DNA of 52,819 nucleotides from Halobacteriales archaeon QS_4_66_20 (GTDB lineage: Archaea > Halobacteriota > Halobacteria > Halobacteriales > Haloarculaceae), in assembly GCA_003021015.1 (NCBI GenBank), contig PXRK01000047.1, forward strand, positions 1-52,819. The letters run 5' to 3'. The notes under the pieces are model-generated. The model saw only the letters and a program-made list of their open reading frames with translations. It was not told the DNA's origin and searched no databases. A program made the translations under genes and the position numbers. Shown here one piece after another: positions 16,525-25,042 of the stretch; position 1 is the first letter of the stretch, and every line of letters begins with the position of its first letter.

Positions 16525-17145
16525 TCACGATGTCTGGGAGTACTGCTCGACCCACTCGTCGAGCGTGATGCCCATCGCGGCCTGCGTGATCGCGTTCGAG
16601 GACGCGGAGTTGGCGCTCTTGAGGAGTTCGGCCTCAAGGGTCCGCTTCGGGACCTCGCCGAGGAAGTGCGGGATCGCACGCTGGACCGAGAGCGGGCAGC
16701 CGACTTCGTGGGCCAGCGCGTAGCCTGACAGCGAGTGGGGCACCTCCTCGCTGGCGTACGTCCCGTCGGGGTCGTCGAGGGTGTCGTCGTCGACGTGGTC
16801 GACGTACTCGTAGCACTTGCCGACGTCGTGGAGGAGCGCGGCGGCGACGACCGTGTCGATGTCCGGGTCGGCGCCGTGGAAGTCGCGCTGCTGTCTGGCG
16901 GCGTCAACTGCGATGCGGGTCACGCCGCGGACGTGCTCGACGTTCGAGACCTCGTGGATGTTCCAGGCGTAGGGGACGTCCTCGATGTCCCGCCAGCCGC
17001 CGCGCTCCAGCGCGAGCACCCACGCCTCAATCACCTGCTCGCGCAGGGAGTCGCTGTCAATCTCCTCCAGTTCGGGGAACGCGTCCTCGACCTGGCCGGC
17101 GTAGTCGGTCTCGACGGCGTCGGTCCCGGAGTCATCCTCGGCCAT
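16525..17145 (-). CDS. HD-domain metal-dependent phosphohydrolase family protein
   Basis: A 206-residue HD-superfamily protein. The HD motif is ALLHDVGK near residue 105, with an upstream His in NVEHVRGVT and the downstream basic/acidic residues of the fold (SLSGYALAHEVG). Family members hydrolyse nucleotides or phosphoesters, and the substrate is unknown here. The ATG at 17145 lies 2 bases after the stop of the EthD-type gene, so both form one transcript. A GTG at 17151 would overlap that stop and is a less likely start. Confidence 0.85.
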   Translation of the reverse strand: MAEDDSGTDAVETDYAGQVEDAFPELEEIDSDSLREQVIEAWVLALERGGWRDIEDVPYAWNIHEVSNVEHVRGVTRIAVDAARQQRDFHGADPDIDTVVAAALLHDVGKCYEYVDHVDDDTLDDPDGTYASEEVPHSLSGYALAHEVGCPLSVQRAIPHFLGEVPKRTLEAELLKSANSASSNAITQAAMGITLDEWVEQYSQTS

Positions 17146-17147
17146 CC

Positions 17148-17909
17148 TCACACCTCGTCTTTGACGACGCGCTCGCGGCCGATGAATCGAGGCCGCTCGT
17201 CGATAGCGAGGAAGTTGTCGACGTCCTCGCGCGCGTCCTTGGCCTTGCCCTTCTCGGGGTCGTAGTCCCGCGAGCCCTCGCTGCCCAGCGCGTCGTAGAG
17301 TTTCTCCAGGTCCTCGAAGTACAGTTCGGCGACGCCGTCGAACTCCGCGTGTTCGGGGTCGGCCGGAAGGACGGTGTTGTACTTCACGACGCCCTCGATT
17401 TCGCGGGCGATTGGGGTGTGGTTGGTCTGCCAGTACTCGACGAACTCCTCGTGGGTCATGCCGTCCTGGCGGACGAGAAACGCCGAGTGCTTGTAGAGGC
17501 CGTCGGTGTCACCGGACTTCGTCGGGTTGCTAGTGGGGCTTTGCTCCACGCTGTCGCCGTCGACCTCGTCTTTCTGGACGGTCTCCTCGCCGATGAAGCG
17601 GGGGCGCTCCTCGATCGCGAGGAAGTTGTCGACGTCCTCGCGGGCCTCCTTCGCTTTCCCCTTCTCGGGGTCGTAATCGCGGGAGCCGGGGCTGCCGAGT
17701 GCGTCGTACAGCGCGTCGAGGTCCTCGAAATACAGTTCGGCGATCCCGTCGAACTCTGCGTGTTCGGGTTCGGTCGGGAGTACCTGGTTGTAGCGCACGA
17801 CGCCCTCGATCTCGCGGGCGATGGGGGTGTGGTTCGTCTGCCAGTACTCGACGAACTCCCCGTGGCTCATCCCTTCCTTTCGGACGAGCAACGCGATATG
17901 TTTGTACAT
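17148..17909 (-). CDS. Tandem EthD-domain protein
   Basis: A 253-residue protein made of two EthD-like ferredoxin-fold domains (about residues 1-112 and 136-250). They are roughly four-fifths identical to each other, sharing long blocks such as EFVEYWQTNHTPIAREIEG and SRDYDPEKGKAK, joined by an acidic/serine linker. EthD domains form dimeric alpha-beta barrels and occur in accessory proteins of oxidative breakdown pathways. Here the two halves may form a pseudo-dimer. A TATA-like box (gtttattg) lies about 27 bases before the ATG. It is followed by the HD-domain gene in the same operon. Confidence 0.85.
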   Translation of the reverse strand: MYKHIALLVRKEGMSHGEFVEYWQTNHTPIAREIEGVVRYNQVLPTEPEHAEFDGIAELYFEDLDALYDALGSPGSRDYDPEKGKAKEAREDVDNFLAIEERPRFIGEETVQKDEVDGDSVEQSPTSNPTKSGDTDGLYKHSAFLVRQDGMTHEEFVEYWQTNHTPIAREIEGVVKYNTVLPADPEHAEFDGVAELYFEDLEKLYDALGSEGSRDYDPEKGKAKDAREDVDNFLAIDERPRFIGRERVVKDEV

Positions 17910-18036
17910 CAGGGCTCACTTCACCTGGCAGGCCAATAAACCCGGGGAACCCTCTCTCGGAGCCACGTTACCAGCACCCACTCGAACGCGGAGGCGAAGA
18001 GTTTTAACGCATCTGTCGCGTATTTGCGGTTATATT

Positions 18037-18585
18037 ATGCAGCACGTGAAGGTTCCAGACGACCGCATCGGGGTTCTCATCGGTCGTGGTGGCGAGACGA
18101 TGCGCGAGATCGAGGAGCGGGCGGAGGTTCGGCTGGACATCGACTCGGAGTCGGGCAACGTCCGCATCGAGATGGTTGGCGACCCGGTCACCGCGCTGAA
18201 GGGGCCGGACATCGTCAAGGCGATCGGCCGCGGGTTCGCGCCCGAGGACGCGCTGGAACTGCTGGAAGACGAGATGATGATGTTCGAGATCATCGACATA
18301 GAGGCCGCGGCGCGCAACAAAAACGACCTGCGGCGCCAGAAGGGCCGGCTCATCGGCGAGGACGGCCGCACCCGGGAGCTGATGGAGGAGCTCACCGGCG
18401 CCTCCGTGGCGATCTACGGCTCGACGCTGGGCGTCATCGGCGGCCCACAGCAGGTCGAAGCCGTCCGCGAGGCCGCCGAGATGATCCTCGACGGCGCCCC
18501 GCACGGCTCGGTCTACTCGTTTCTCGAACGCAAGCGCAATGAGCTGAAACACAAGGGCATGGAGTATCACCAGTACCACGGGTGA
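18037..18585 (+). CDS. KH-domain RNA-binding protein (archaeal Dim2/Krr1-like)
   Basis: A 182-residue protein with two KH domains. KH1 has the loop IGRGGETMREIEE (residues 14-27). KH2 has RLIGEDGRTRELMEELTGA (about 109-127). The domain order and the end VYSFLERKRNELK match the archaeal homologue of Dim2/Pno1, which binds the 3' end region of 16S rRNA during small-subunit maturation. The ATG at 18037 is preceded by gttttaac about 30 bases upstream, consistent with a leaderless transcript. Confidence 0.9.
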   Translation: MQHVKVPDDRIGVLIGRGGETMREIEERAEVRLDIDSESGNVRIEMVGDPVTALKGPDIVKAIGRGFAPEDALELLEDEMMMFEIIDIEAAARNKNDLRRQKGRLIGEDGRTRELMEELTGASVAIYGSTLGVIGGPQQVEAVREAAEMILDGAPHGSVYSFLERKRNELKHKGMEYHQYHG

Positions 18586-18678
18586 CGGCGCCCGCTGGGC
18601 GACTCCCTCCATGATGCGGACTGCGACGATCGGTTGTACGTGGAGAGTTCTACCCCGGAACCGTGCTGAAACGTGTGA

Positions 18679-18728
18679 ATACGCCGGTTTGCGTGTCTTG
18701 CCAGTCCACAGAGTCACGTCCGAGACTA
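18679..18728. mobile_element. Short MITE derivative
   Basis: Carries CGGTTTGCGTGTCTTGCC and AGAGTCACGTCCG, shared with the element at 42353-42404 and, in reverse, with 16464-16506. TGA precedes it (18676-18678). The right border is degraded. Confidence 0.65.
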
Positions 18729-18767
18729 TCCGCACAGCCTTTTACCCCGCGCCGAGTACTACCGGAT

Positions 18768-19166
18768 ATGTCCGACCGTCCCAGTCCATTCAGCGAGATC
18801 GAACAGCTGATCGACGAGTTCACGCAGTTCGGCAGCCCGCTCGACCGCTCGGTGGCCGTCGACGTGATCGACAGCGACGACGAGATTCTCGTGGTCGTGG
18901 ACCTGCCCGGCCGCGATCCCGACGGGATCGACGTCCAGCTGGCGGACAACCGCAAGCTCCAGGTCGCGGCCGGCACGCTCGCGACCGAGCACGAGGGCCG
19001 GTACGTCACCCGCGAGCGCGCGACCGACACCGTCGAGCGGACGATCCAGCTGCCGGCGGCCGTCGACGAGGAGGGCACCGAGGCCAGCTACGACCGCGGC
19101 GTCCTCACCGTCCGGCTGCACAAACTCACCGGCAGCGGCGACGGCACCGAGATCCCCGTCAACTGA
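18768..19166 (+). CDS. Hsp20/alpha-crystallin family small heat-shock protein
   Basis: A 132-residue ATP-independent chaperone that keeps unfolding proteins soluble. The alpha-crystallin domain covers about residues 25-115, with the characteristic strands (VDLPGRDPDGIDVQL) and the YDRGVLTVRLHK motif near residue 107. The C-terminal IxI/V-type tail appears as EIPVN. A box cttttacc lies about 27 bases before the ATG. Haloarchaea usually carry several Hsp20 copies; this is one of the shorter ones. Confidence 0.9.
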   Translation: MSDRPSPFSEIEQLIDEFTQFGSPLDRSVAVDVIDSDDEILVVVDLPGRDPDGIDVQLADNRKLQVAAGTLATEHEGRYVTRERATDTVERTIQLPAAVDEEGTEASYDRGVLTVRLHKLTGSGDGTEIPVN

Positions 19167-19167
19167 T

Positions 19168-19238
19168 CGCGGCGGACGGGCCCTGGCAATCATTCGCGGC
19201 GGACGGGCCCTGGCAATCATTCGCGGCGGACGAGCTCT
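19168..19238. repeat. 27-bp tandem repeat, about 2.6 copies
   Basis: The unit CGCGGCGGACGGGCCCTGGC + AATCATT occurs perfectly at 19168-19194 and 19195-19221, followed by a diverged partial third copy to 19238. It starts right after the hsp20 stop. No coding frame. It may act at the 3' end of the transcript. Confidence 0.85.
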
Positions 19239-19346
19239 GTTGATTACTTCCGGCAGACGGGACCGCGAGGCGCTATAAGAACTGAAAACCAGGCAGAAGC
19301 ATTGAAGTGCGGCCAGCAGTCAGTACTCATCGGGAACCACGCCGTG

Positions 19347-21062
19347 ATGGGCAGCGTCCTGGGACAGATCGAACCAGCAGCGATCAACTACGTAGCGGTG
19401 TTCGGGTTCGCCGCGCTGGCCTGTTTGCTCTCGGTCGCCCGGGCCCGCGAAATCGAGGCGCCCGACGTCCGCCGCGGGCTCGTGTGGCTGCTGTGGACGA
19501 CCGGCTGCTGGGCGCTGTTCCAGATCGGCTTTCTGGTGCTGCCCGATCCGCTTCAGGAGCCGGCGTACACGCTCGGGCTCGTGCTCGGTTTCGCGACGGT
19601 CTGGGCGTGGCTGTACTTCTGCTCGGCGTACGCCGGCCGGGGTTTCCACCGGAACACGGCGCTCCGACGGCTCGGCGCCGGCACGTTCCTCGGCGTCGTC
19701 GCGGTCAAACTCACCAACCCGATCCACGGCCTGTACTTCACGACGCGGGACGCCAGCGAGCCGTTCGCCCACATGGCGATCGAACACGGGCTGTTCCACT
19801 GGGCGGTCACCGGCCTCTCGTACGTGCTCGCGACGGTCGGCATCTTCGTCCTGTTCGAACTGTACTTCGAATCCGGCTACGATACCCGGCCGCTGGGCGC
19901 CCTGACGGGGCTGCTCGCACTCCCGGTCACGTTCGAAGTCGTCGCGGTCAGGAGCGACCTGTTCGTCGACATGATCTACGCACCGCTGGGCGTCGCCGTG
20001 TTCGTCATCGGCGTCCTGTTCGTCTACGAGCGGCGCTTTCTGGCCGTCCAGTCGACCGGCGAGGACGACGACGCCGTCGTGTTCCTCGACGACGAGGGCC
20101 GGATCTGCGACGTCACCCCCGCCGCAGTCGAGACGTTCCCGGCGCTCGGGGGGGCGGTGGGCGACCCGCTCGCCGACCGGCTCCCCGAGGTCGCCGCGGC
20201 CATGACGAACGGCGAGGAGGTCGTCGCCCACGAGCGGGACGACGAGACGCAGTACTACTTCGTCTCGACGAGCGCCGTGACGCTCGGCAACTCCGAGGGG
20301 ACGCTCGTCCTGTTTTCCGACGTCACGACCGCCGAGCGGCGCCGCCGGGAGCTCGACCGCCACAACACCCAGCTGGAGGGCTTTGCGAACGCGCTGGCCC
20401 ACGAACTGCGGAACATGCTACAGATCATCGACTGGCGGCTGGCGCTGGCCACTGACCGCCTGGACGAGGGGACCGTCGAACACGAGTCCATCGAGAGCGC
20501 GCTCGCGGCCAACGAGCGGCTGGCCGACCGCGTCGACGATTTCACGACGCTGGCCCGCTACGGCCAGACCGTCGAGCGGTTCGAGACGGTCGCACTCGGC
20601 GCGGTCGCCGAGAACGCCTGGTGGCACGCCGACACCGGCGAGATGAGCCTCGAGATCGACGGCGATGGGGAGATCGAGTCCGACCCCGGCCGCCTGCAGG
20701 AGCTGTTCACCAACGCCTTCCAGTTCGCCCGCCTCAACGGCGCCGACACGGTGACGGTCGACCTCTTCGAGGACGGGTTCGCGATCGCTGACGACGGCGA
20801 GGCGCCGGGTGAGGACGCGGCGGGCTACCTCGAGTTCGGCGAGTCCGTCCCCGACGCCAAGTCGGGCATGAAGCTCCCGAACGTGCGCACGTTCGCGCGG
20901 GTCCACGGCTGGCGGGTCGCCGTCGACACCAGTTACCAGGCCGGCGTCAGACTCGTCGTCGACGAGGTGACGGTCGACCTCGATGGCGATGCCGGGAACG
21001 AGGACGCGGCCGAGAGCGAGGATGCGGCCGACCGTAAGGGTGCGGCTGGGGCCGACGGGTAG
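19347..21062 (+). CDS. 7TM-type sensor histidine kinase
   Basis: A 571-residue membrane kinase. Residues 1-220 contain seven hydrophobic segments, like the histidine-kinase 7TM sensor region of haloarchaea. A small PAS-like domain follows (about 225-330), then a HisKA helix with ALAHELRNMLQI (probable phospho-His in HELRN) and an HATPase domain. The ATP lid is unusual: the D-box reads IADDGEAP and the G2 box SGMKLPNVRTFARVHGW instead of GLGLA. The protein ends in an acidic low-complexity tail. ATG 19347 is preferred over an upstream TTG at 19302. No response regulator lies beside it. Confidence 0.85.
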   Translation: MGSVLGQIEPAAINYVAVFGFAALACLLSVARAREIEAPDVRRGLVWLLWTTGCWALFQIGFLVLPDPLQEPAYTLGLVLGFATVWAWLYFCSAYAGRGFHRNTALRRLGAGTFLGVVAVKLTNPIHGLYFTTRDASEPFAHMAIEHGLFHWAVTGLSYVLATVGIFVLFELYFESGYDTRPLGALTGLLALPVTFEVVAVRSDLFVDMIYAPLGVAVFVIGVLFVYERRFLAVQSTGEDDDAVVFLDDEGRICDVTPAAVETFPALGGAVGDPLADRLPEVAAAMTNGEEVVAHERDDETQYYFVSTSAVTLGNSEGTLVLFSDVTTAERRRRELDRHNTQLEGFANALAHELRNMLQIIDWRLALATDRLDEGTVEHESIESALAANERLADRVDDFTTLARYGQTVERFETVALGAVAENAWWHADTGEMSLEIDGDGEIESDPGRLQELFTNAFQFARLNGADTVTVDLFEDGFAIADDGEAPGEDAAGYLEFGESVPDAKSGMKLPNVRTFARVHGWRVAVDTSYQAGVRLVVDEVTVDLDGDAGNEDAAESEDAADRKGAAGADG

Positions 21063-21098
21063 TCGAGTGGGCAGGCCGAGGAAGAGCGGCCATGAGTT

Positions 21099-22196
21099 CT
21101 ACACCAATCCGATCAGCCCGAGGAACGCAAAGAGGAGATCGCCGTACGTGAACGCGACGACGAGGCCGACGAACAGTGGGACGATGAAGGGGATGCCGGG
21201 CGAGATCCAGATCACGTCGTCGTCGGCGAGCGTTTCCAGGCCGCCCCGGAGCACCTCGGGCGACGTGCCGTAGGCCGTCCCCTCGATGTCGTCGAGGAAC
21301 GCCTCGGCACCCCACGGGTCGTCGTACGCCTCGCTGCCGTCGCCCGCTTCTCGTTCCTCGTCGCCTTCGTCAGATGGTGTTGCGTCGAGTGATTCCTCGG
21401 CCGGCGTGCCGCCGTCGGTCGCCATCGAGCCGTCGCCGGGCGGGTTGGGCTCGTCGGGGAGGGAGGCGGGATCGCGAAACGCGTCGGGATCGTCGCGGAG
21501 GTCGGCAAGGGTGCAGCCGCGCCACTGGAGGTACATCCGCAGGGCGTCCAGATCGAGGCTGCGCCAGCTGAAGTACGACCGGAGGCCGGACAGCGAGCGG
21601 TCGTCGGTGAGCTTCCGGTCGGAGAAGTCGAGCATGGTGCCGTACTCCTCGGTGGCCCGCTCCCAGGGGATCGGTTTGGCGACGAACATACCCGGCGAGA
21701 CGTATCCCGAGACCGCGTTTCTGCCCGCCAGCGCGACGGGGTAGAGCGCGCCGATCAACACGGTGTTCGAGAGGATCGTCAGCGAGAACACGCCGACGTC
21801 GGTGACGACGATGGGGAGGTCGGCGAGTGCTCCGTTGACGCCGAACGCCGCGAACTCGTAGTCGGGGTAGGTCGGGAACAAGAGTGCGACGACCATGAAC
21901 GCTTTGGCGTCGGCGCCGCCGAAGCCGCCCATGAGCCAGAACAGATAGGAGAGCGGGATCAGGAAGCCGATGGAGATGGCGGTCCGGATGAAAAACTGTC
22001 GCTGGCGGAACGAGGCGACGTCGCCCGTGAGGAGCGTATACACCTCCCAGACGAGCAGGAGGAGCGCGAGGGCTGCCAGCGGGTACCAGGTCCTGTTGGG
22101 CACGCGGCGAGTTTTGATGTCGCGCCAGGCGAGAAAGCCGAAGGCCGGCACCACGAGCAGCCTGAGGATGTCGGGAACCGCGGCGAACTCGGTCAC
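21099..22196 (-). CDS. pibD: Prepilin peptidase, A24 family (PibD-like)
   Basis: A 365-residue membrane aspartic protease that removes the class III signal peptide from archaellins and pilins. The catalytic aspartates are in WRDIKTRRVPN (about residue 25) and GGFGGADAKAF (about residue 95, the GxGD-type motif). Six or so membrane helices are present, plus a long acidic cytoplasmic insert (about 180-315) before the last two helices, as in haloarchaeal PibD. It would process pilins for machines such as the one at 3.3-7.3 kb. The gene converges with the kinase gene, 36 bases between the stops. Confidence 0.92.
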   Translation of the reverse strand: MTEFAAVPDILRLLVVPAFGFLAWRDIKTRRVPNRTWYPLAALALLLLVWEVYTLLTGDVASFRQRQFFIRTAISIGFLIPLSYLFWLMGGFGGADAKAFMVVALLFPTYPDYEFAAFGVNGALADLPIVVTDVGVFSLTILSNTVLIGALYPVALAGRNAVSGYVSPGMFVAKPIPWERATEEYGTMLDFSDRKLTDDRSLSGLRSYFSWRSLDLDALRMYLQWRGCTLADLRDDPDAFRDPASLPDEPNPPGDGSMATDGGTPAEESLDATPSDEGDEEREAGDGSEAYDDPWGAEAFLDDIEGTAYGTSPEVLRGGLETLADDDVIWISPGIPFIVPLFVGLVVAFTYGDLLFAFLGLIGLV

Positions 22197-22315
22197 ACTC
22201 CCGGATGTGACGCGCCGGGAGTTAGGGTTTGTGGCTTTCGGGGTAGAGGTGTGTCGAGGACGAACTCGCCGGTTTGCCCGTGACTCTTAAGAGTGTATCC
22301 CGGGACCACACCAAC

Positions 22316-23356
22316 ATGGAGTACACCACCCTCGGTCCGACCGGAACGCAGGTCTCGCAGCTGGCGCTTGGTACCTGGCGGTTCGGTCGGGAATCCAGCG
22401 GCGTCGTCGAGACGACGCGGGAGGAGGCCTACGACCTGCTTTCGGCGGCCTGGGATCGCGGGATCAACTTCATCGACACCGCAAACCGGTACGGCAACCC
22501 TCACGGGACGGCCGAGCAGTACATCGGCGACTGGCTGGAGTCCTACGACCGGGAGGATTTCATTCTCGCCTCGAAAGTGTACTTCCCGTTCAACGGCCGC
22601 ACGGGCGGCGAGCGCGAGCCCGGCCCCAACGACAGCGGCCTCGGGCGCAAACACGTCCGCGCACAGATCGAGGGGACGCTCGACCGCCTGGGGACGGACT
22701 ACCTGGACCTCTACTACATCCACCGCTGGGACGAGGCGACGCCGATCGAGGAGACGCTGGCGACGCTGAACGACCTCGTCCGCGAGGGGACAGTCCACTA
22801 CCTCGGTGCGTCGACAATGGCCGCCTGGCAGTTGACGAAGGCACTCTGGACGAGTGACGTCAACGGCTGGGAGCCGTTCAAAGTCACACAGCCGCTGTTG
22901 CACGCGGGCTACCGCGACGACATCACCGACTACCTCGACGTCTGTATCGACCAGGAGCTTGCGGTCTGCCCGTATTCGCCGCTAGCCGGCGGCTTTCTCA
23001 CGGGGAAGTACGAGCGGACCGGCGAGGATCCGACGGCTTTCGAGGGACCGGACGGCGCTCGCGGCGACATCTACGGCTCCTTCGAGGAGTACTACCTCTC
23101 CGAGCGGGGCTGGCACGTCCTCGACGAGATCCGCGCCATCGCAGACGAGGCCGACGCGACGCCCGCCCAGGTCGCACTCCGCTGGCTGATCGAACAGCCC
23201 GATTTCACCTGCGTGCCGATCGTCGGCGCCAGAACCGTCGACCAGCTCGACGAGAACGTCGGCGCCGTCGACGTCTCCCTCTCCGACGACCAGTTCCAGC
23301 GGATCATCGACGCCCGCTACGCCGAGTCCGGAACACGCTACGGCCACCGGTGGTGA
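22316..23356 (+). CDS. Aldo/keto reductase family oxidoreductase
   Basis: A 346-residue NADPH-dependent TIM-barrel reductase. The active-site residues appear in order: Asp in NFIDTANRYG (near 55), Tyr of the same motif, Lys in ILASKVYFP (near 87) and His in DLYYIHRWD (near 130). The C-terminal cofactor region VPIVGARTVDQL is also clear. The sequence resembles the large AKR subgroup related to potassium-channel beta subunits and YhdN. The physiological substrate is unknown. A palindromic CTTAAG box lies about 27 bases before the ATG. Confidence 0.9.
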   Translation: MEYTTLGPTGTQVSQLALGTWRFGRESSGVVETTREEAYDLLSAAWDRGINFIDTANRYGNPHGTAEQYIGDWLESYDREDFILASKVYFPFNGRTGGEREPGPNDSGLGRKHVRAQIEGTLDRLGTDYLDLYYIHRWDEATPIEETLATLNDLVREGTVHYLGASTMAAWQLTKALWTSDVNGWEPFKVTQPLLHAGYRDDITDYLDVCIDQELAVCPYSPLAGGFLTGKYERTGEDPTAFEGPDGARGDIYGSFEEYYLSERGWHVLDEIRAIADEADATPAQVALRWLIEQPDFTCVPIVGARTVDQLDENVGAVDVSLSDDQFQRIIDARYAESGTRYGHRW

Positions 23357-23482
23357 CGCGACAGACCATCGCGTCACGAAAATACTGATCGCCACGTCAC
23401 TAACACCACCTAATTCAGCGACGGAGTCCACCGGCAAACTTCGCCGGTCACGGCGAGGTAGGTAATCAAGGCGAAAGACCGA

Positions 23483-23490
23483 GTTTAAGT
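23483..23490 (+). promoter_or_regulatory. TATA-like box of aspS
   Basis: GTTTAAGT is centred about 27 bases before the aspS ATG, the spacing expected for a leaderless or near-leaderless archaeal transcript. Confidence 0.5.
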
Positions 23491-23513
23491 TACGCGGAGG
23501 GGAACTGACCCTC

Positions 23514-24818
23514 ATGGAATCACGCACGTACGCGGCGGATGCGGCGCCGGGCGACAGCGTCACCGTCGCCGGCTGGGTGCACGAGATCAGGGACCTCGGC
23601 GGGATCGGCTTTCTCATCCTCCGGGACACGACCGGGAAGATCCAGGTCAAGTTCGAGAAAGACGGGATGGCCGACGACCTGGTCGAGACGGGGCTGGACC
23701 TCCACCGCGAGAGCGTCGTCGCGGTCGGGGGCGATGTCGAGGAGGAGGACCGCGCCCCGACCGGCGTCGAGGTCGTCCCCGAGAACATCGAACTGCTGGC
23801 CGAGGCCGACCCCGAACTCCCCCTCGATCCCTCCGGGAAGGTCGACGCGGAGCTGTCGACCCGCCTCGACAACCGGACGCTCGACCTCCGGAAGGCGGAG
23901 GTGCAGGCGGTCTTCGAGATCCGCGCGGAGCTGCTGCGCTCGGTCCGCGACCAGTTCCGCGCCCTCGGCTGTACGGAGATCAACACGCCCAAAATCGTCG
24001 CCACCGGGACGGAGGGCGGCACGGAGCTGTTCCCGATCACGTACTTCGGCCGCGAGGCGTTCATGAACCAGAGCCCGCAGCTGTTCAAGCAGCTGATGGT
24101 CGGCTCCGGCCTCGAACGTGTTTTCGAGATCGGCCCGATCTTCCGCGCCGAGGAACACAACACGCCGCGGCACCTCAACGAGGCGACGTCGATCGACTTC
24201 GAATCGGCGTTCTACGACGAGCACGACGCGATGGACGCCTGCGAGGCGGTCGTCATTGCCGCCTACGAGGGCATCGCGGAGAACTGCCAGGACGAGCTTG
24301 AGGCGCTGGGGATGACCGACTCCTTCGAGGTGCCCGACGCCGGCTTCCCGCGGCTGTCCTACGAGGAGGGCATCGAGCGGATCAACGCGACGGGTGCGCT
24401 GGACGAGCCGCTGGTGTGGGGCGACGACCTTCCGACCGAGGGCGAGCGCGCGCTCGGCGAGGAGATCGGCGAGCACTACTTCATCACCGAGTGGCAAAGC
24501 GAGATCAAGCCGTTCTACATCATGGACAAGGAAGACGACCCCGAGCTGTCGACGGGGTTCGACCTGATGCACCCGCGGCTGGAGCTGGTCTCGGGCGGGC
24601 AGCGTGAGCACCGCCACGACCACCTCATCGAGGGGTTCGAACAGCAGGGGCTCGAACCCGAGGCGTTCGAGTACTACACGAAGATGTTCCGCTACGGGAT
24701 GCCGCCCCACGCCGGCTGGGGCCTGGGCGGCGAGCGCCTCGTCATGACGATGCTCGGGCTGGACAACATCCGCGAAGCCGTGCTGTTCCCGCGAGACCGG
24801 CAACGCCTGTCGCCGTAG
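23514..24818 (+). CDS. aspS: Aspartate--tRNA(Asp/Asn) ligase, archaeal type
   Basis: A 434-residue class IIb synthetase. An N-terminal OB-fold anticodon-binding domain (about residues 1-105) is followed by the catalytic core. Motif 2 is [15 protein letters not shown] and motif 3 is [11 protein letters not shown], close to the end ([11 protein letters not shown]). Length and architecture match archaeal AspRS. If no AsnRS exists in the genome it would be non-discriminating and work with GatCAB; the sequence alone does not settle this. The stop is followed by a second copy of the last codons about 137 bases downstream. Confidence 0.95.
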   Translation: MESRTYAADAAPGDSVTVAGWVHEIRDLGGIGFLILRDTTGKIQVKFEKDGMADDLVETGLDLHRESVVAVGGDVEEEDRAPTGVEVVPENIELLAEADPELPLDPSGKVDAELSTRLDNRTLDLRKAEVQAVFEIRAELLRSVRDQFRALGCTEINTPKIVATGTEGGTELFPITYFGREAFMNQSPQLFKQLMVGSGLERVFEIGPIFRAEEHNTPRHLNEATSIDFESAFYDEHDAMDACEAVVIAAYEGIAENCQDELEALGMTDSFEVPDAGFPRLSYEEGIERINATGALDEPLVWGDDLPTEGERALGEEIGEHYFITEWQSEIKPFYIMDKEDDPELSTGFDLMHPRLELVSGGQREHRHDHLIEGFEQQGLEPEAFEYYTKMFRYGMPPHAGWGLGGERLVMTMLGLDNIREAVLFPRDRQRLSP

Positions 24819-24919
24819 GCGACGGCGCGCCCGTCGAGTGGGAGCTCGTCACGAGCGTCGCGACGTGACGGTGTCGCCGGCGCTTTGCGCCGGCTGCAAG
24901 CGATTCCTTCGGAATCGCC

Positions 24920-24945
24920 CTGTTCCCGCGAGATTGCCAGCGTCT
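24920..24945 (+). repeat. Second copy of the aspS 3' end
   Basis: CTGTTCCCGCGAGA is identical to the last codons of aspS at 24783-24796, followed by 8 of 12 matching bases; the block reads LFPRDCQRL. Between the copies are two GC-rich hairpins (around 24876-24895 and 24900-24917). It looks like a remnant of a duplication or of an insertion at the end of aspS. Confidence 0.7.
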
Positions 24946-24947
24946 GA

Positions 24948-24990
24948 CACTGATTGTTGTGAGTATTTTCGGTACCACATCGCAATCAGT
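24948..24990. mobile_element. Short MITE derivative
   Basis: The left end CACTGATTGTTGTGA and the right end CAATCAGTA are inverted copies of the TNA-type termini, with only about 20 bases between them. TGA precedes it (24945-24947). It is internally deleted relative to the 109-bp copies. Confidence 0.7.
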
Positions 24991-25042
24991 ACACACCCGG
25001 ACGAAGGGAATACAGCTTTAGGGCGTCGGGACCGCAGTAGGG

